Assembly: GCF_019402665.1 (NCBI RefSeq)
Contig: NZ_VSST01000001.1
Span: forward strand, 1-64,000
Reading direction: 5' to 3'
DNA length: 64,000 nucleotides
DNA from: Bradyrhizobium canariense
Lineage (GTDB): Bacteria > Pseudomonadota > Alphaproteobacteria > Rhizobiales > Xanthobacteraceae
The notes beneath the pieces are model-generated. The model made no database searches, was not told the origin of the DNA, and saw nothing but the letters and a program-made list of their open reading frames with translations. The position numbers and the translations under genes were made by a program. Of this stretch, positions 52,870 through 61,462 are shown one piece after another. Numbering within the stretch: position 1 is the stretch's first letter; each line of letters starts with the position of its first letter.

Positions 52870-54084
52870 TCAGAAAAACGCCTGAATACCCGTGATCGCG
52901 CGGCCCAGGATCAGGGCGTGGACGTCGTGGGTGCCCTCGTAGGTGTTGACGGTCTCGAGGTTATGGACGTGGCGCATCACGTGATACTCGATCGAGATGC
53001 CGTTGCCGCCGTGCATGTCGCGCGCGACGCGGGCGATGTCGAGGGCCTTGCCGCAATTGTTGCGCTTCATGATCGAGATCATCTCGGGCGCGAACTTGCC
53101 CTCGTCCATCAGGCGGCCGACGCGAAGCGAGCCCTGAAGGCCCAGCGCGATCTCGGTCTGCATGTCCGCGAGCTTCTTCTGCACGAGCTGGGTCGCAGCC
53201 AGCGGCTTGCCGAACTGCTTGCGGTCGAGCGTGTACTGGCGGGCGCGGTGCATGCAGTCCTCGGCCGCGCCGAGCACGCCCCAGGAGATGCCGTAGCGGG
53301 CGCGGTTGAGGCAGCCGAACGGGCCCTTCAGGCCGGAGACGTTGGGCAGCAGCGCGTCTTCCGGAACCACGACGCCGTCCATCACGACCTCGCCGGTGAT
53401 GGAGGCGCGAAGCGACAGCTTGCCGCCGATCTTCGGTGCCGACAGGCCCTTCATGCCCTTCTCCAGCACGAAGCCGCGGATCTGGTTGTCGTGCGCGGCC
53501 GACTTGGCCCAGACCACGAACACGTCGGCGATCGGCGCGTTCGAGATCCACATCTTGCTGCCGGTCAGGCGATAGCCGTCCGAAACTTTCTCGGCGCGGG
53601 TTTTCATGCCGGCCGGATCGGAGCCGGCATCAGGCTCGGTCAGCCCGAAGCAGCCGACCCACTCGCCGCTGGCGAGCTTCGGCAGGTACTTCTTGCGCTG
53701 GTTCTCGTCGCCATAGGCGTAGATCGGATACATCACCAGCGAGGACTGTACCGAGTTCATCGAGCGGTAGCCGGAATCGACCCGCTCGATCTCGCGCGCG
53801 ACCAGACCATAGGCGACATAGCCTGCATTGGCGCAGCCATATTCCTCCGGCAACGTGATGCCGATCAGGCCGAGCTCGCCCATCTCGTTGAAGATCTCGC
53901 GATCTGTCTTCTCTTCGAGATAGGCCTTGGCAACGCGCGGCAGCAGCTTGTCCTGGGCGTAGGCGCGCGCGGTGTCGCGCACCATGCGCTCGTCTTCGGT
54001 GAGCTGCTCGTCGAGCAGGAACGGATCGTCCCATTGGAAAGAAGCCGAAGCCGGCTTGTCCTTGGCCTGAGGGCGCGCGGTCAT
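52870..54084 (-). CDS. gcdH: Glutaryl-CoA dehydrogenase
   Basis: 404 residues. [73 protein letters not shown] and the C-terminal [24 protein letters not shown], with catalytic Glu in TYEGTHD, match the glutaryl-CoA dehydrogenase group of the acyl-CoA dehydrogenases. It converts glutaryl-CoA to crotonyl-CoA in lysine, tryptophan or benzoate catabolism. Confidence 0.92.
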   Translation of the reverse strand: MTARPQAKDKPASASFQWDDPFLLDEQLTEDERMVRDTARAYAQDKLLPRVAKAYLEEKTDREIFNEMGELGLIGITLPEEYGCANAGYVAYGLVAREIERVDSGYRSMNSVQSSLVMYPIYAYGDENQRKKYLPKLASGEWVGCFGLTEPDAGSDPAGMKTRAEKVSDGYRLTGSKMWISNAPIADVFVVWAKSAAHDNQIRGFVLEKGMKGLSAPKIGGKLSLRASITGEVVMDGVVVPEDALLPNVSGLKGPFGCLNRARYGISWGVLGAAEDCMHRARQYTLDRKQFGKPLAATQLVQKKLADMQTEIALGLQGSLRVGRLMDEGKFAPEMISIMKRNNCGKALDIARVARDMHGGNGISIEYHVMRHVHNLETVNTYEGTHDVHALILGRAITGIQAFF

Positions 54085-54183
54085 GAAACGTCCTTTCGTC
54101 TGGTTCCGTCAAAATTTGCCCGACAACGTAAAGCGCCGCGGCAACAAGTGCAATTGCGTTGCAGATGATCGGGTCTGCGTGAA

Positions 54184-54240
54184 TCCCGGGGACGAGTGAG
54201 GCTCACCCCGGGGGATGCGCTTCGCGCACCCTGAGATGAC
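54184..54240. repeat. Palindromic intergenic repeat
   Basis: TCCCGGGGACGAGTGAG and CTCACCCCGGGGGA form an inverted pair, then GATGCGCTTCGCGCACC follows as a second small hairpin. It lies between gcdH and ribB. Similar elements recur in this genus. Confidence 0.6.
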
Positions 54241-54244
54241 AGCG

Positions 54245-55321
54245 CTAGCTTTCGAGCTGCTCGTTGGCGACGATCTCGATGCCGAAGCCCGAAAGGCCCT
54301 TGTAGTCGTGCACCGAGGAGGTGAGATGCCGGATCGAGGTGACGCCGAGATCGCGCAGGATCTGCGCACCGACGCCGACTTCACGCCACTGGCGGTTGCG
54401 GTCGGCCTCGGTCGCGCTCTCATCAGGCAGCGGCGCCACGGGGACACCGGCCGCACCGTCGCGCAGATAGACCAGAACGCCACGGCCGGATTTCTTGAAG
54501 TGCTCGAGCACCGCCGCCATGCGCTTGTGGCCGGTGAAGATGTCCTTGACGATGTTCGGCTTGTGGAAGCGTGTCAGGACGTTCTTGCCGTCGCCGACGC
54601 CGTTGTAGACGAAGGCGACGTGGGCGATGGAATCGAACGGCGAGCGGTAGGCATAGCCCTGCAGCGGCCCGATCGGGCTCTCGGTGACGAAGGTCGAGAC
54701 CCGCTCGATCAGCTTCTCGCGAACCTGGCGGTAGGCGATCATGTCGGCGATGGTGACATGCTTGAGCTTGTGCTGGGCGGCGAAGCGGGCGACCTGCTCG
54801 CCCTTCATCACGCTGCCGTCGTCGTTCATCAACTCGCTGATGACGCCGACCGGCGGTAGGCCGGAGAGCTTGCACAGATCGACCGCGGCCTCGGTATGGC
54901 CGGAGCGCAGCAGCACGCCGCCATCCTTGGCGATCAGCGGGAAGATATGGCCGGGACGGGCGAAATCGTTGGCGCCGGCGTTGGGATTGGACAGCGCGCG
55001 GCAGCACGAGGCGCGCTCCTCGGCCGAGATGCCGGTGCCGCCGTCGGGCTTGTAGTCGATCGAAACCGTGAATGCGGTGGTGTGCGCGGAATCGTTGTGG
55101 GCCACCATCGGATCGAGCCGCAGGCGGCGCGCATCTTCGGTGGTGATCGGCGCGCAAACGATGCCGGAGGTGTGGCGGATGATGAACGCCATCTTCTCCG
55201 CGGTGCAGAACGAGGCGGCGACGATCAGATCGCCCTCACCCTCGCGGTCATCGTCGTCGGTGACGACCACGAGCTCACCCCGGGCAAAGGCCTGCAAGAC
55301 TTCCTGGACGTTATCCGGCAT
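54245..55321 (-). CDS. ribB: 3,4-dihydroxy-2-butanone-4-phosphate synthase with degenerate GTP cyclohydrolase II-like domain
   Basis: 358 residues from ATG 55321. The N-terminal DHBP synthase domain (1-205) has VVVTDDDDREGEGDLIVAA, SGIVCAPIT, FARPGHIFPL and GHTEAAVDL, with the catalytic residues intact. The C-terminal domain resembles GTP cyclohydrolase II, but its Cys zinc ligands (normally C-x-H-S-x-C ... C-D-C) are missing: the region reads LTRFHKPNIVKDIFTGHK. So only the synthase half is expected to work, as also reported for rhizobial RibBA-type proteins. It supplies the four-carbon unit for riboflavin. No FMN riboswitch is visible upstream. Confidence 0.93.
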   Translation of the reverse strand: MPDNVQEVLQAFARGELVVVTDDDDREGEGDLIVAASFCTAEKMAFIIRHTSGIVCAPITTEDARRLRLDPMVAHNDSAHTTAFTVSIDYKPDGGTGISAEERASCCRALSNPNAGANDFARPGHIFPLIAKDGGVLLRSGHTEAAVDLCKLSGLPPVGVISELMNDDGSVMKGEQVARFAAQHKLKHVTIADMIAYRQVREKLIERVSTFVTESPIGPLQGYAYRSPFDSIAHVAFVYNGVGDGKNVLTRFHKPNIVKDIFTGHKRMAAVLEHFKKSGRGVLVYLRDGAAGVPVAPLPDESATEADRNRQWREVGVGAQILRDLGVTSIRHLTSSVHDYKGLSGFGIEIVANEQLES

Positions 55322-55494
55322 TTCCCAATCTCTATCGGTTATGGCCCGGAGGCTTAGCCGGACTTGGCCCGGGGCGCTAGTGTCCCCGGCGCAACCACAT
55401 ATGCCGGACCGCAGCCCTGCCCGGCGGGCGGCTTGCACGGGCATACCAGGGATATGGGCGCGGAAAAGCCCGGTGAGAAGCCGGCCGGGCGCGG

Positions 55495-57222
55495 TCAGGG
55501 CAGCACTTCGCGCCGCTCGCCGAGCCGCTGATCGAGCTCGGCACGCTTGTCGGCCAACAGGCCGGCTTGGGCGGCCTCGATCACCGTGAACAACTCATGA
55601 GCGTCGCTGAGCCGGGTCACGGTGACATAGCTGGCGCCGGCCGCGTAGAGTTCGCCTACATCCGACAACAGATCGGCCGTGGCAACGATCATGGCGGTCG
55701 GGTTGAGGGTGCGAACGTGGCGGACCAGCTTCTCGTTGCTGGCACCCTTCAGAAGCGCATCCGGTACGCTGAGGATGATCATCTCGGACTTGCCGACGCC
55801 GGCATGGAGCAGCGTGTCGGCGCTGCTGATATCGCCATAGATCACGTGCAGGCCGCGCGAAAGCAGCGTCTGGTACACATTGGGGTTGAAGTCGATCACG
55901 GTGATCTGCTCGAGCAGCACCGGGGCCTGCCGTTCGATCTCGGCCAGCAGCGCGCTCGCCGCACGGAAAAAGCCGAGGATGACGATGCGGCGCGCCTCGC
56001 CATGGCCTTCGTGCCCTTCCTCGCCATGGCCGTTGCCGTGGTCGAGATCGCGCAGGCCGATCCGCTTGAGGGGGCCGATCGCCCAGCGGGTGATCTCGTC
56101 GCTGCGGGTCATCACGAAGGTCGAGAGCACGGCCAGCACCACGAAGGCGAAGGAGGCCGCATTCGCCGTCTGGGCTGCTATGTGGTGGTCGGCGACGCCG
56201 GTCTGGATCACCACCAGCGAGAACTCGGAGATCTGCGCGAGATTCAGGGCCGGCAACAGGCTAGCGCGCAGGCCCTGCTTCATCAGATAGAGCGGGGCGA
56301 AAGTGGTGACGAGGCGGCTCACCACCGTGAACGCCGCGATCATCAGGGCAAGGCCGATCACGGAGAGCCCGGGCACGGGAATGGTCATGCCGAGCGCGAC
56401 GAAGAACAGCGTGATGAAGAAATCGCGTAGCGTCGTGACCTTGGCCGTGACGTCGAGCGCATAGGGAAAGGTCGAGAGCGAGACGCCGGCGATCAGGGCG
56501 CCCATCTCGCGGGACAGCGACAGCCGCTCGGCTGTCTCGGCGACCAGGAAGCACCAGGCGAGCGCGCCGAGCAGGATCAGCTCGGGGCGGCGGGCGATCT
56601 GGTGAAACAGACGCGGCAGCACGTAGCGGCTCACCAGCAGGGCGGCGGCGACCAATACCGCGACGCGGCCGATCGAGAGCAGGATGACGCTGATTTCCAG
56701 ATTGGCAAGGCTCGGCTGCACCGCCAGAAACAGGATGGCGAAGATGTCCTGGAGCACCAGCACGCCGAGGGTGATGCGGCCCGGCAGCGTGTCGAGCTCG
56801 CGCTTCTCGTAGAGCACCTTGACGATGATGACGGTGCTCGACAGCGCGCAGGCGACGCAGAGGTAAACAGCATCGAACTGCCCGCCGCCGAGCGACAGGC
56901 CGATGCCGACGAAGAACAGCAACCCGAGCAGACAGCCGCCGAGGAGCTGGCCGCCCGCCGCGAACAGGATGACCTTTCCGGCCCGCACGATCTTCTTCAG
57001 GTCGATCTCCAGGCCAATCATGAACAGCATGAAGATCAGGCCGAGCTCGGAGATGACGCTGATCGATTCCTGCGACTTGACCCAGCCGGCGCCAAATGGA
57101 CCAATGCAGAAGCCGGCGATAAGATAGGCCAGGATCAACGGTTGCCTGGAGAAGTGGGCAAGCAGGCCCAACATCCAGGCAAACAGGATACAGAGAGTGA
57201 TGTCGCGAATGAGCTCGTGCAT
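55495..57222 (-). CDS. CPA2-family cation:proton antiporter (KefB/RosB-like)
   Basis: 575 residues from ATG 57222. Twelve or so membrane segments: HFSRQPLILAYLIAGFCIGPFG, ELGLIFMLFMIGLEI, ALSSTVIIVKVLYEKRELDTLPGRITLGVLVLQDIFAIL and ALGMTIP. A cytoplasmic His/Glu/Gly-rich linker (HGNGHGEEGHEGHGEARR) precedes a TrkA-N/RCK-like domain (VILGFFRAASALLAEIE; VIYGDISSADTLLHAGV). It exchanges K+ or Na+ for H+. The His-rich linker could bind metals. Single gene. Confidence 0.9.
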   Translation of the reverse strand: MHELIRDITLCILFAWMLGLLAHFSRQPLILAYLIAGFCIGPFGAGWVKSQESISVISELGLIFMLFMIGLEIDLKKIVRAGKVILFAAGGQLLGGCLLGLLFFVGIGLSLGGGQFDAVYLCVACALSSTVIIVKVLYEKRELDTLPGRITLGVLVLQDIFAILFLAVQPSLANLEISVILLSIGRVAVLVAAALLVSRYVLPRLFHQIARRPELILLGALAWCFLVAETAERLSLSREMGALIAGVSLSTFPYALDVTAKVTTLRDFFITLFFVALGMTIPVPGLSVIGLALMIAAFTVVSRLVTTFAPLYLMKQGLRASLLPALNLAQISEFSLVVIQTGVADHHIAAQTANAASFAFVVLAVLSTFVMTRSDEITRWAIGPLKRIGLRDLDHGNGHGEEGHEGHGEARRIVILGFFRAASALLAEIERQAPVLLEQITVIDFNPNVYQTLLSRGLHVIYGDISSADTLLHAGVGKSEMIILSVPDALLKGASNEKLVRHVRTLNPTAMIVATADLLSDVGELYAAGASYVTVTRLSDAHELFTVIEAAQAGLLADKRAELDQRLGERREVLP

Positions 57223-57289
57223 GCCAGATTGGTCCGTTTTGCCGCACCCTAGTGATCGAGTGCGGCGCGGCAAGCGAGCAATTCGTCAC

Positions 57290-57817
57290 ATGCGGATGGG
57301 GCTCGCCATTGCAATGCTGCTATGCCCCCTGGCCTGCTCCGTGCCCGCGTTCGCTCAATCCAAGGTCAATATCGAACAAAGCTTTGCCGATTCCCTCACC
57401 GCACTGCCGAAAGAAGAACTCGTCGTCTCCGGCGGGTTCTATGTGCCCGCCTATTCCAGCGTCGCAATGAGCCAGGGCAAGCTGCGCGTCGACTTCTCGG
57501 TGACCCTGAGCGTGCACAACGCCTCCGAGACGCAAGCACTGGTGGTCAAACGCATCGGCTATTTCGATACCTCAGGCAAGCAGGTCGAGAGCTATCTGAA
57601 GGCACCCGTCGCGTTGAAGCCCCTCGCCACCGTCTCGATCTTCATTCCGACCGACGACGTACGCGGCGGGACGGGAGCCAATTTCCTCGTCGATTGGGCC
57701 GCAACAAGCGAGATCGCCGAGCCTGCCGTCGAGGCCTTGATGGTTGGCGGCGTCGCCAATGCGCATTACGCTTTCATCAGCCAGGGCCGTCCGACCCGGA
57801 CGGTCGGCAAGAAATAA
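57290..57817 (+). CDS. DUF3124 family secreted protein
   Basis: 175 residues from ATG 57290 (57296 is an alternative). It has a signal peptide (MGLAIAMLLCPLACSVPAFAQ). The mature part, with VVSGGFYVPAYSSVAM, VDFSVTLSVHNASETQALVVKRIGYFDTSG and LKPLATVSIFIPTDDVRGG, is the DUF3124 domain. It is probably periplasmic. The promoter must lie in the short gap to the divergent antiporter gene. Confidence 0.88.
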   Translation: MRMGLAIAMLLCPLACSVPAFAQSKVNIEQSFADSLTALPKEELVVSGGFYVPAYSSVAMSQGKLRVDFSVTLSVHNASETQALVVKRIGYFDTSGKQVESYLKAPVALKPLATVSIFIPTDDVRGGTGANFLVDWAATSEIAEPAVEALMVGGVANAHYAFISQGRPTRTVGKK

Positions 57818-57882
57818 GTAAGAAGCACGACTGACCTGCGCAAAGCCGGCAGCCTGACAAGAATAGAATGAGGAACGCTCCC

Positions 57883-59115
57883 ATGACGTCCAGCTTCGAT
57901 TTTGCGCCCCTGTTTCCCGCAGGGCTGCCGGCCCCCTCTGCGCGCTGGACGGGTCTCGCCAAATACAGTTTTGTCGGCGGCAACAACGACGCCGAGCAGC
58001 TGCCGCTCGATCATCTGATCGAGGCGGCCAACATGGCTCTGCAACGCGAAGGCCGCTCGCTCGCCACTTACGGGCTGGCACATGGTCCCCAGGGCTATCT
58101 GCCCTTGCGCGAATTCCTGGTGACGAAACTCAAGCGCGATGCCGGCATCAACTGCACGGTCGACGATCTCCTGATCGTCTCCGGCTCGCTGCAGGCGCTC
58201 GACCTCGTCAACGCCACGCTGCTGACGCGCGGCGATACCGTGATCTTCGAGCAGGATAGCTATCAGGGCTCGCTGACCCGTTTGGCGCGGCTCGGGGTCA
58301 ATGTGGTTGGCATCCCCCTCGACAAGGACGGCATGCGCATGGACGTGCTGGCCACGATGCTTGCCGACCTCAAGGGCCGCGGCATCCGGCCGAAGTACAT
58401 CTACACCATTCCGACCGTGCAGAACCCGACCGGCAGCATCATGCCGGAGGGCCGCCGCACGGAGCTGTTGCGGCTGTCGGCAGACTACGGCGTGCCCATC
58501 TTCGAAGACGATTGCTATGCCGATCTGGTCTGGTCAGGACAGCGGCCGCCGGCGATCCATGCGATGAGCCGGAACGGCGGCGTGATCCATATCGGCTCGT
58601 TCTCGAAGTCGATCGCGCCCGCGCTGCGCGTCGGCTTCATCGTCGCGCCCTGGGATGTGATGTCGCGGATGCTGGCGCTGAAGACGGACGCCGGCTCCGG
58701 CGCACTGGAGCAGATGGTGCTCGCCGCCTATTGCAAGCCGCATTTCTCGACCCACGTGCCGGCGCTGACGAAGGCACTGCGCACCAAGCTCGACACGCTG
58801 ATGGAGGCCGTCAACGAGCAGTTCGGGACGGCCGCCGAATTCGAGGAGCCGAAGGGCGGCATCTTCCTTTGGGTGAAGCTGCCCGATCAGGTCGATACGC
58901 TGAAGCTGTATCAGGCCGCGCTTGCCGCCGGCGTATCGATCAATCCGGGGCCGGAATGGTCGACTGACAAAAACCACTCCAGATCGCGACTGCGGCTGTG
59001 CTTTGCGAGCCCCTCGCATCAGCAGATCCGCGAGGGCGTCGCCGTGCTGGCCGAGATCTGCCGCAAGGAGTTCGGCGTGCCGGCCCGCAGCGCCAATGTG
59101 GAGAAGCGGGCCTGA
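57883..59115 (+). CDS. PLP-dependent aminotransferase (class I/II)
   Basis: 410 residues from ATG 57883, with GAGGAA about 8 nt upstream; an ATG 15 nt earlier (57868) is possible. IVSGSLQALDLVNATLL, TIPTVQNPTGSIMPEGRR, FEDDCYADLVW and HIGSFSKSIAPALRVGF (PLP lysine) mark the fold. It resembles 2-aminoadipate transaminase and the catalytic half of MocR proteins but has no DNA-binding domain. Substrate not fixed. Confidence 0.9.
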   Translation: MTSSFDFAPLFPAGLPAPSARWTGLAKYSFVGGNNDAEQLPLDHLIEAANMALQREGRSLATYGLAHGPQGYLPLREFLVTKLKRDAGINCTVDDLLIVSGSLQALDLVNATLLTRGDTVIFEQDSYQGSLTRLARLGVNVVGIPLDKDGMRMDVLATMLADLKGRGIRPKYIYTIPTVQNPTGSIMPEGRRTELLRLSADYGVPIFEDDCYADLVWSGQRPPAIHAMSRNGGVIHIGSFSKSIAPALRVGFIVAPWDVMSRMLALKTDAGSGALEQMVLAAYCKPHFSTHVPALTKALRTKLDTLMEAVNEQFGTAAEFEEPKGGIFLWVKLPDQVDTLKLYQAALAAGVSINPGPEWSTDKNHSRSRLRLCFASPSHQQIREGVAVLAEICRKEFGVPARSANVEKRA

Positions 59116-59119
59116 GCCT

Positions 59120-59392
59120 TCAGACGATCTGGGGCTGGCTGCCGTGGATCGCGGAGGCAAGCCGCAGCAGCAGCACGATCGAGACGTTGCCCTTGCCGGC
59201 CTCGATCTGGGCGATGTAGCGCTCGGAAATCCCGGAGCGGCGGGCCAGCTCCCGGCGCGACAGGACGCAGCGCATGCGTGAGGACTTCAAGCGGTCGCCC
59301 AGCTCGGCCAGAAACGCGGTCTCGGAATAAGGCGGCACGGCACAGCTCCCCGGCAGCACCTCGCCCGCGAAATCCCTGACTTGATTCAGCAT
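59120..59392 (-). CDS. Short XRE-family helix-turn-helix regulator (BzdR-like N-terminus only)
   Basis: About 90 residues from ATG 59392. LGDRLKSSRMRCVLSRRELARRSGISERYIAQIEAGKGNVSIVLLLRLASAI is an XRE helix-turn-helix, closest in style to the DNA-binding part of BzdR/shikimate-kinase-type regulators. The protein ends right after it, with no effector domain. It converges with the aminotransferase gene (4 nt apart). Confidence 0.75.
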   Translation of the reverse strand: MLNQVRDFAGEVLPGSCAVPPYSETAFLAELGDRLKSSRMRCVLSRRELARRSGISERYIAQIEAGKGNVSIVLLLRLASAIHGSQPQIV

Positions 59393-59550
59393 CGGTCTAT
59401 CCAATTTCGCCTTCGGGAACGCCATCCTACTCCGGAAGCGGCCGGCCTCATTGACGCGGATCAAATTCGCGCGCGAATGGCGGTCAGCGTGGACGATCGC
59501 GCGTGGGATGCTACACTTCGGAATTATTCGGAGGTGGGGCTTATCAGGAC

Positions 59551-60003
59551 ATGACGAGTTGTTTGAGCCGCTGGATTGCGGCAGCAGTGCTGTGGGTTGC
59601 GTTCACGCCCGCGGCCGGTGCCGAATCGCTTGCGACGACCGTCGAGCAATGGGGCCTGCTCGGCTCATGGGCGGTCGACTGCGCGGCCCGGCCCGACCGC
59701 GACAAGGGCGCGCTCTTGATTTACGAGATCCGGAAGGACGGAAGGGTGATGTACCGGCGCAATTTCGGCGAGGCCAAAGACGAAAACGAAGTGGTATCGG
59801 CGATGGTCAACGCCGACGGCCTGCTCGATGTGATGGTGTACTTCCCCTTGCTGCAGCAGACGCGCGAGTTTGGCCTGCTCCTTTCGAAGCAAGGCAGCTT
59901 GCGCGCGATCTACAATCGCAGCGAGCGCGGCGAGTACACGATCAGGGACGGCAAATACGTCGCGACCGGCGCGCCAACGCCTGCACAACAGCGCTGCGAT
60001 TAA
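59551..60003 (+). CDS. Secreted hypothetical protein
   Basis: 150 residues from ATG 59551. The signal peptide (SRWIAAAVLWVAFTPAAGAE) precedes a beta-rich mature part: WGLLGSWAVDCAARPDRDKGALLIYEIRKDGRVMYRRNFG... and a C-terminal Cys. The start with RBS-like GGAGGTGGGG nearby (59530) is preferred over 59503. No known domain recognised. Confidence 0.72.
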   Translation: MTSCLSRWIAAAVLWVAFTPAAGAESLATTVEQWGLLGSWAVDCAARPDRDKGALLIYEIRKDGRVMYRRNFGEAKDENEVVSAMVNADGLLDVMVYFPLLQQTREFGLLLSKQGSLRAIYNRSERGEYTIRDGKYVATGAPTPAQQRCD

Positions 60004-60099
60004 CCCACCTGAACAGGCGTTCAGAATTCTCCTGCGATTCCTCCGGAACGTTCCCGCGAATGCGCCGTTTAGATTTGCATTCCATTGGAGGAGGACATC

Positions 60100-60327
60100 A
60101 TGAAGAAGTTTGGTTATGTGCTTGCCGCTGTCGGCGCGCTCGCTGTTGCATTGCCGACGCTCGCCAGCGCGGAGACGGTGGTGATCAAGCGCGGAGGTCA
60201 TCATCACGGCATGTATGGCGCCCGCGCCGAATACGGCATGCATCGCGATCACGGTTGGCATCGCGGCTGGCACAATCGCGACCGCGTCGTCGTGATCAAG
60301 CGTGGCCACCGTCACCATTGGGACTAA
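60100..60327 (+). CDS. Small His-rich secreted protein
   Basis: 75 residues from ATG 60100 (MKKFGYVLAAVG); an ATG 15 nt earlier is possible, and GGAGGA lies near. A signal peptide is followed by a short His/Arg/Gly-rich mature peptide with two related segments: VVIKRGGHHHG and VVVIKRGHRHHW. It could bind metal ions; function unknown. A clear terminator follows 18 nt after the stop. Confidence 0.75.
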   Translation: MKKFGYVLAAVGALAVALPTLASAETVVIKRGGHHHGMYGARAEYGMHRDHGWHRGWHNRDRVVVIKRGHRHHWD

Positions 60328-60344
60328 TGCGCAACGCAATATGG

Positions 60345-60372
60345 AAATGGCCCCTCACGGGGCCATTTCTTT
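60345..60372 (+). terminator. Intrinsic terminator after the His-rich gene
   Basis: AAATGGCCCC, loop TCAC, GGGGCCATTT, then CTTTGCG. A perfect 10-bp stem; the T-tract is short. Confidence 0.8.
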
Positions 60373-60377
60373 GCGTT

Positions 60378-60431
60378 CTTTCTTCCTTCTCCCCTTGTGG
60401 GAGAAGGTGGCGCGAAGCGCCGGATGAGGGG
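60378..60431. repeat. Bradyrhizobium-type intergenic repeat
   Basis: CCTTCTCCCCTTGTGGGAGAAGG is a hairpin followed by GGCGCGAAGCGCC and ATGAGGGG. This repeated motif occurs very widely between genes of rhizobia. Confidence 0.7.
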
Positions 60432-60498
60432 TATTCCTCGGCGAATTCAAATTGACAAATGTGCACGCGGAGAGAGACGGTGCGCTCAGCGACGACTC

Positions 60499-61317
60499 TC
60501 AGTCCCACGCCGGTGCGAAACCGGGATTGACGCAGCGTCTGTCCTTCGGCAGCGCGGCGATCTTGTTGCGGTCGGCATCGTCGAGCGTGATCTTCAGCGC
60601 GTCGAGATTGGCCTGCTGGCTCTCTCGCCGCGACGCCTTCGGTATCGCGGCGACACCGTCCTGGTCGAGCAGCCATTTCAGCGCGACCTGCGCAGCGGTT
60701 GCATTGTGCCTGGCGCCGATCTCGGCCAGCAACTCATCTGACGCGACGCGTCCCTGCGCCAGCGGGCAATAGGCGACCAGCGGGATCGACTTGGCGTTGA
60801 GATAGGCCAGCACCTTCGATTGATCGAGCATGGCGTGGTATTCGATCTGATTGCAGGCGATCGGTGCCTTGATGTCCTCGACCGCGATCTTCAGCAGCGC
60901 CGTCGTGAAGTTGGCGACGCCGATCGCCCGCGTCCGCCCCTCCTGCTTCAGCGTCATCAAGGTCTCGAACACCGCGCCCCAGTTCGCCGCCTTGGACGGC
61001 CAGTGCACGAGATAGAGATCGACATGGTCGAGCCGCAGCTTGTTCAGGCTGATGTCGAAGGCGCGGCGGATGGCGTCGGGGCTGAGGTTCTCGTGCCAGA
61101 CCTTTGTCGTGACGTGCAGCTCGCCCCGCGGCAGCCGGGCCGCGGCGAGCGCCGCGCCGATCGATTCTTCGTTGCCGTACATCTCGGCGGTATCGATATG
61201 GCGATAGCCGATCGACAGCGCGCTCTCGACCGCCGCACGGCAGGCATCGCCCTGCATGCGGAAAGTCCCGAGGCCGAGCTTGGGCATGCTGATGCCCTGG
61301 GTCTTGAGATTATCCAT
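60499..61317 (-). CDS. Aldo/keto reductase
   Basis: 272 residues from ATG 61317. GTFRMQGDACRAAVESALSIGYRHIDTAEMYGNEESIG contains the catalytic Asp and Tyr, TTKVWHENL the Lys and LVHWPSK the His. Later AIPKASRRESQQANL is the NADPH-binding end. It reduces carbonyl compounds with NADPH. An upstream in-frame ATG (61443) would add 42 unlikely residues. Confidence 0.93.
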   Translation of the reverse strand: MDNLKTQGISMPKLGLGTFRMQGDACRAAVESALSIGYRHIDTAEMYGNEESIGAALAAARLPRGELHVTTKVWHENLSPDAIRRAFDISLNKLRLDHVDLYLVHWPSKAANWGAVFETLMTLKQEGRTRAIGVANFTTALLKIAVEDIKAPIACNQIEYHAMLDQSKVLAYLNAKSIPLVAYCPLAQGRVASDELLAEIGARHNATAAQVALKWLLDQDGVAAIPKASRRESQQANLDALKITLDDADRNKIAALPKDRRCVNPGFAPAWD

Positions 61318-61462
61318 GAAAAGGCTCCTGACATCGTTCAGCCCGCCGGAGACCAGCAGCGATGCTGCGTGAGCAGACTCTTCGGGGATGGAAAAGAGGT
61401 GGCGGGAACGGACAGCATAGCGCGGGAGGCGCACGGCGGCCAATCAAGATCGGGTTAGCGAC

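Noticed and set aside
55322..55494. FMN riboswitch upstream of ribB
   Set aside because: The conserved AGGGATC...GGGGCAGGGTG pattern could not be found.
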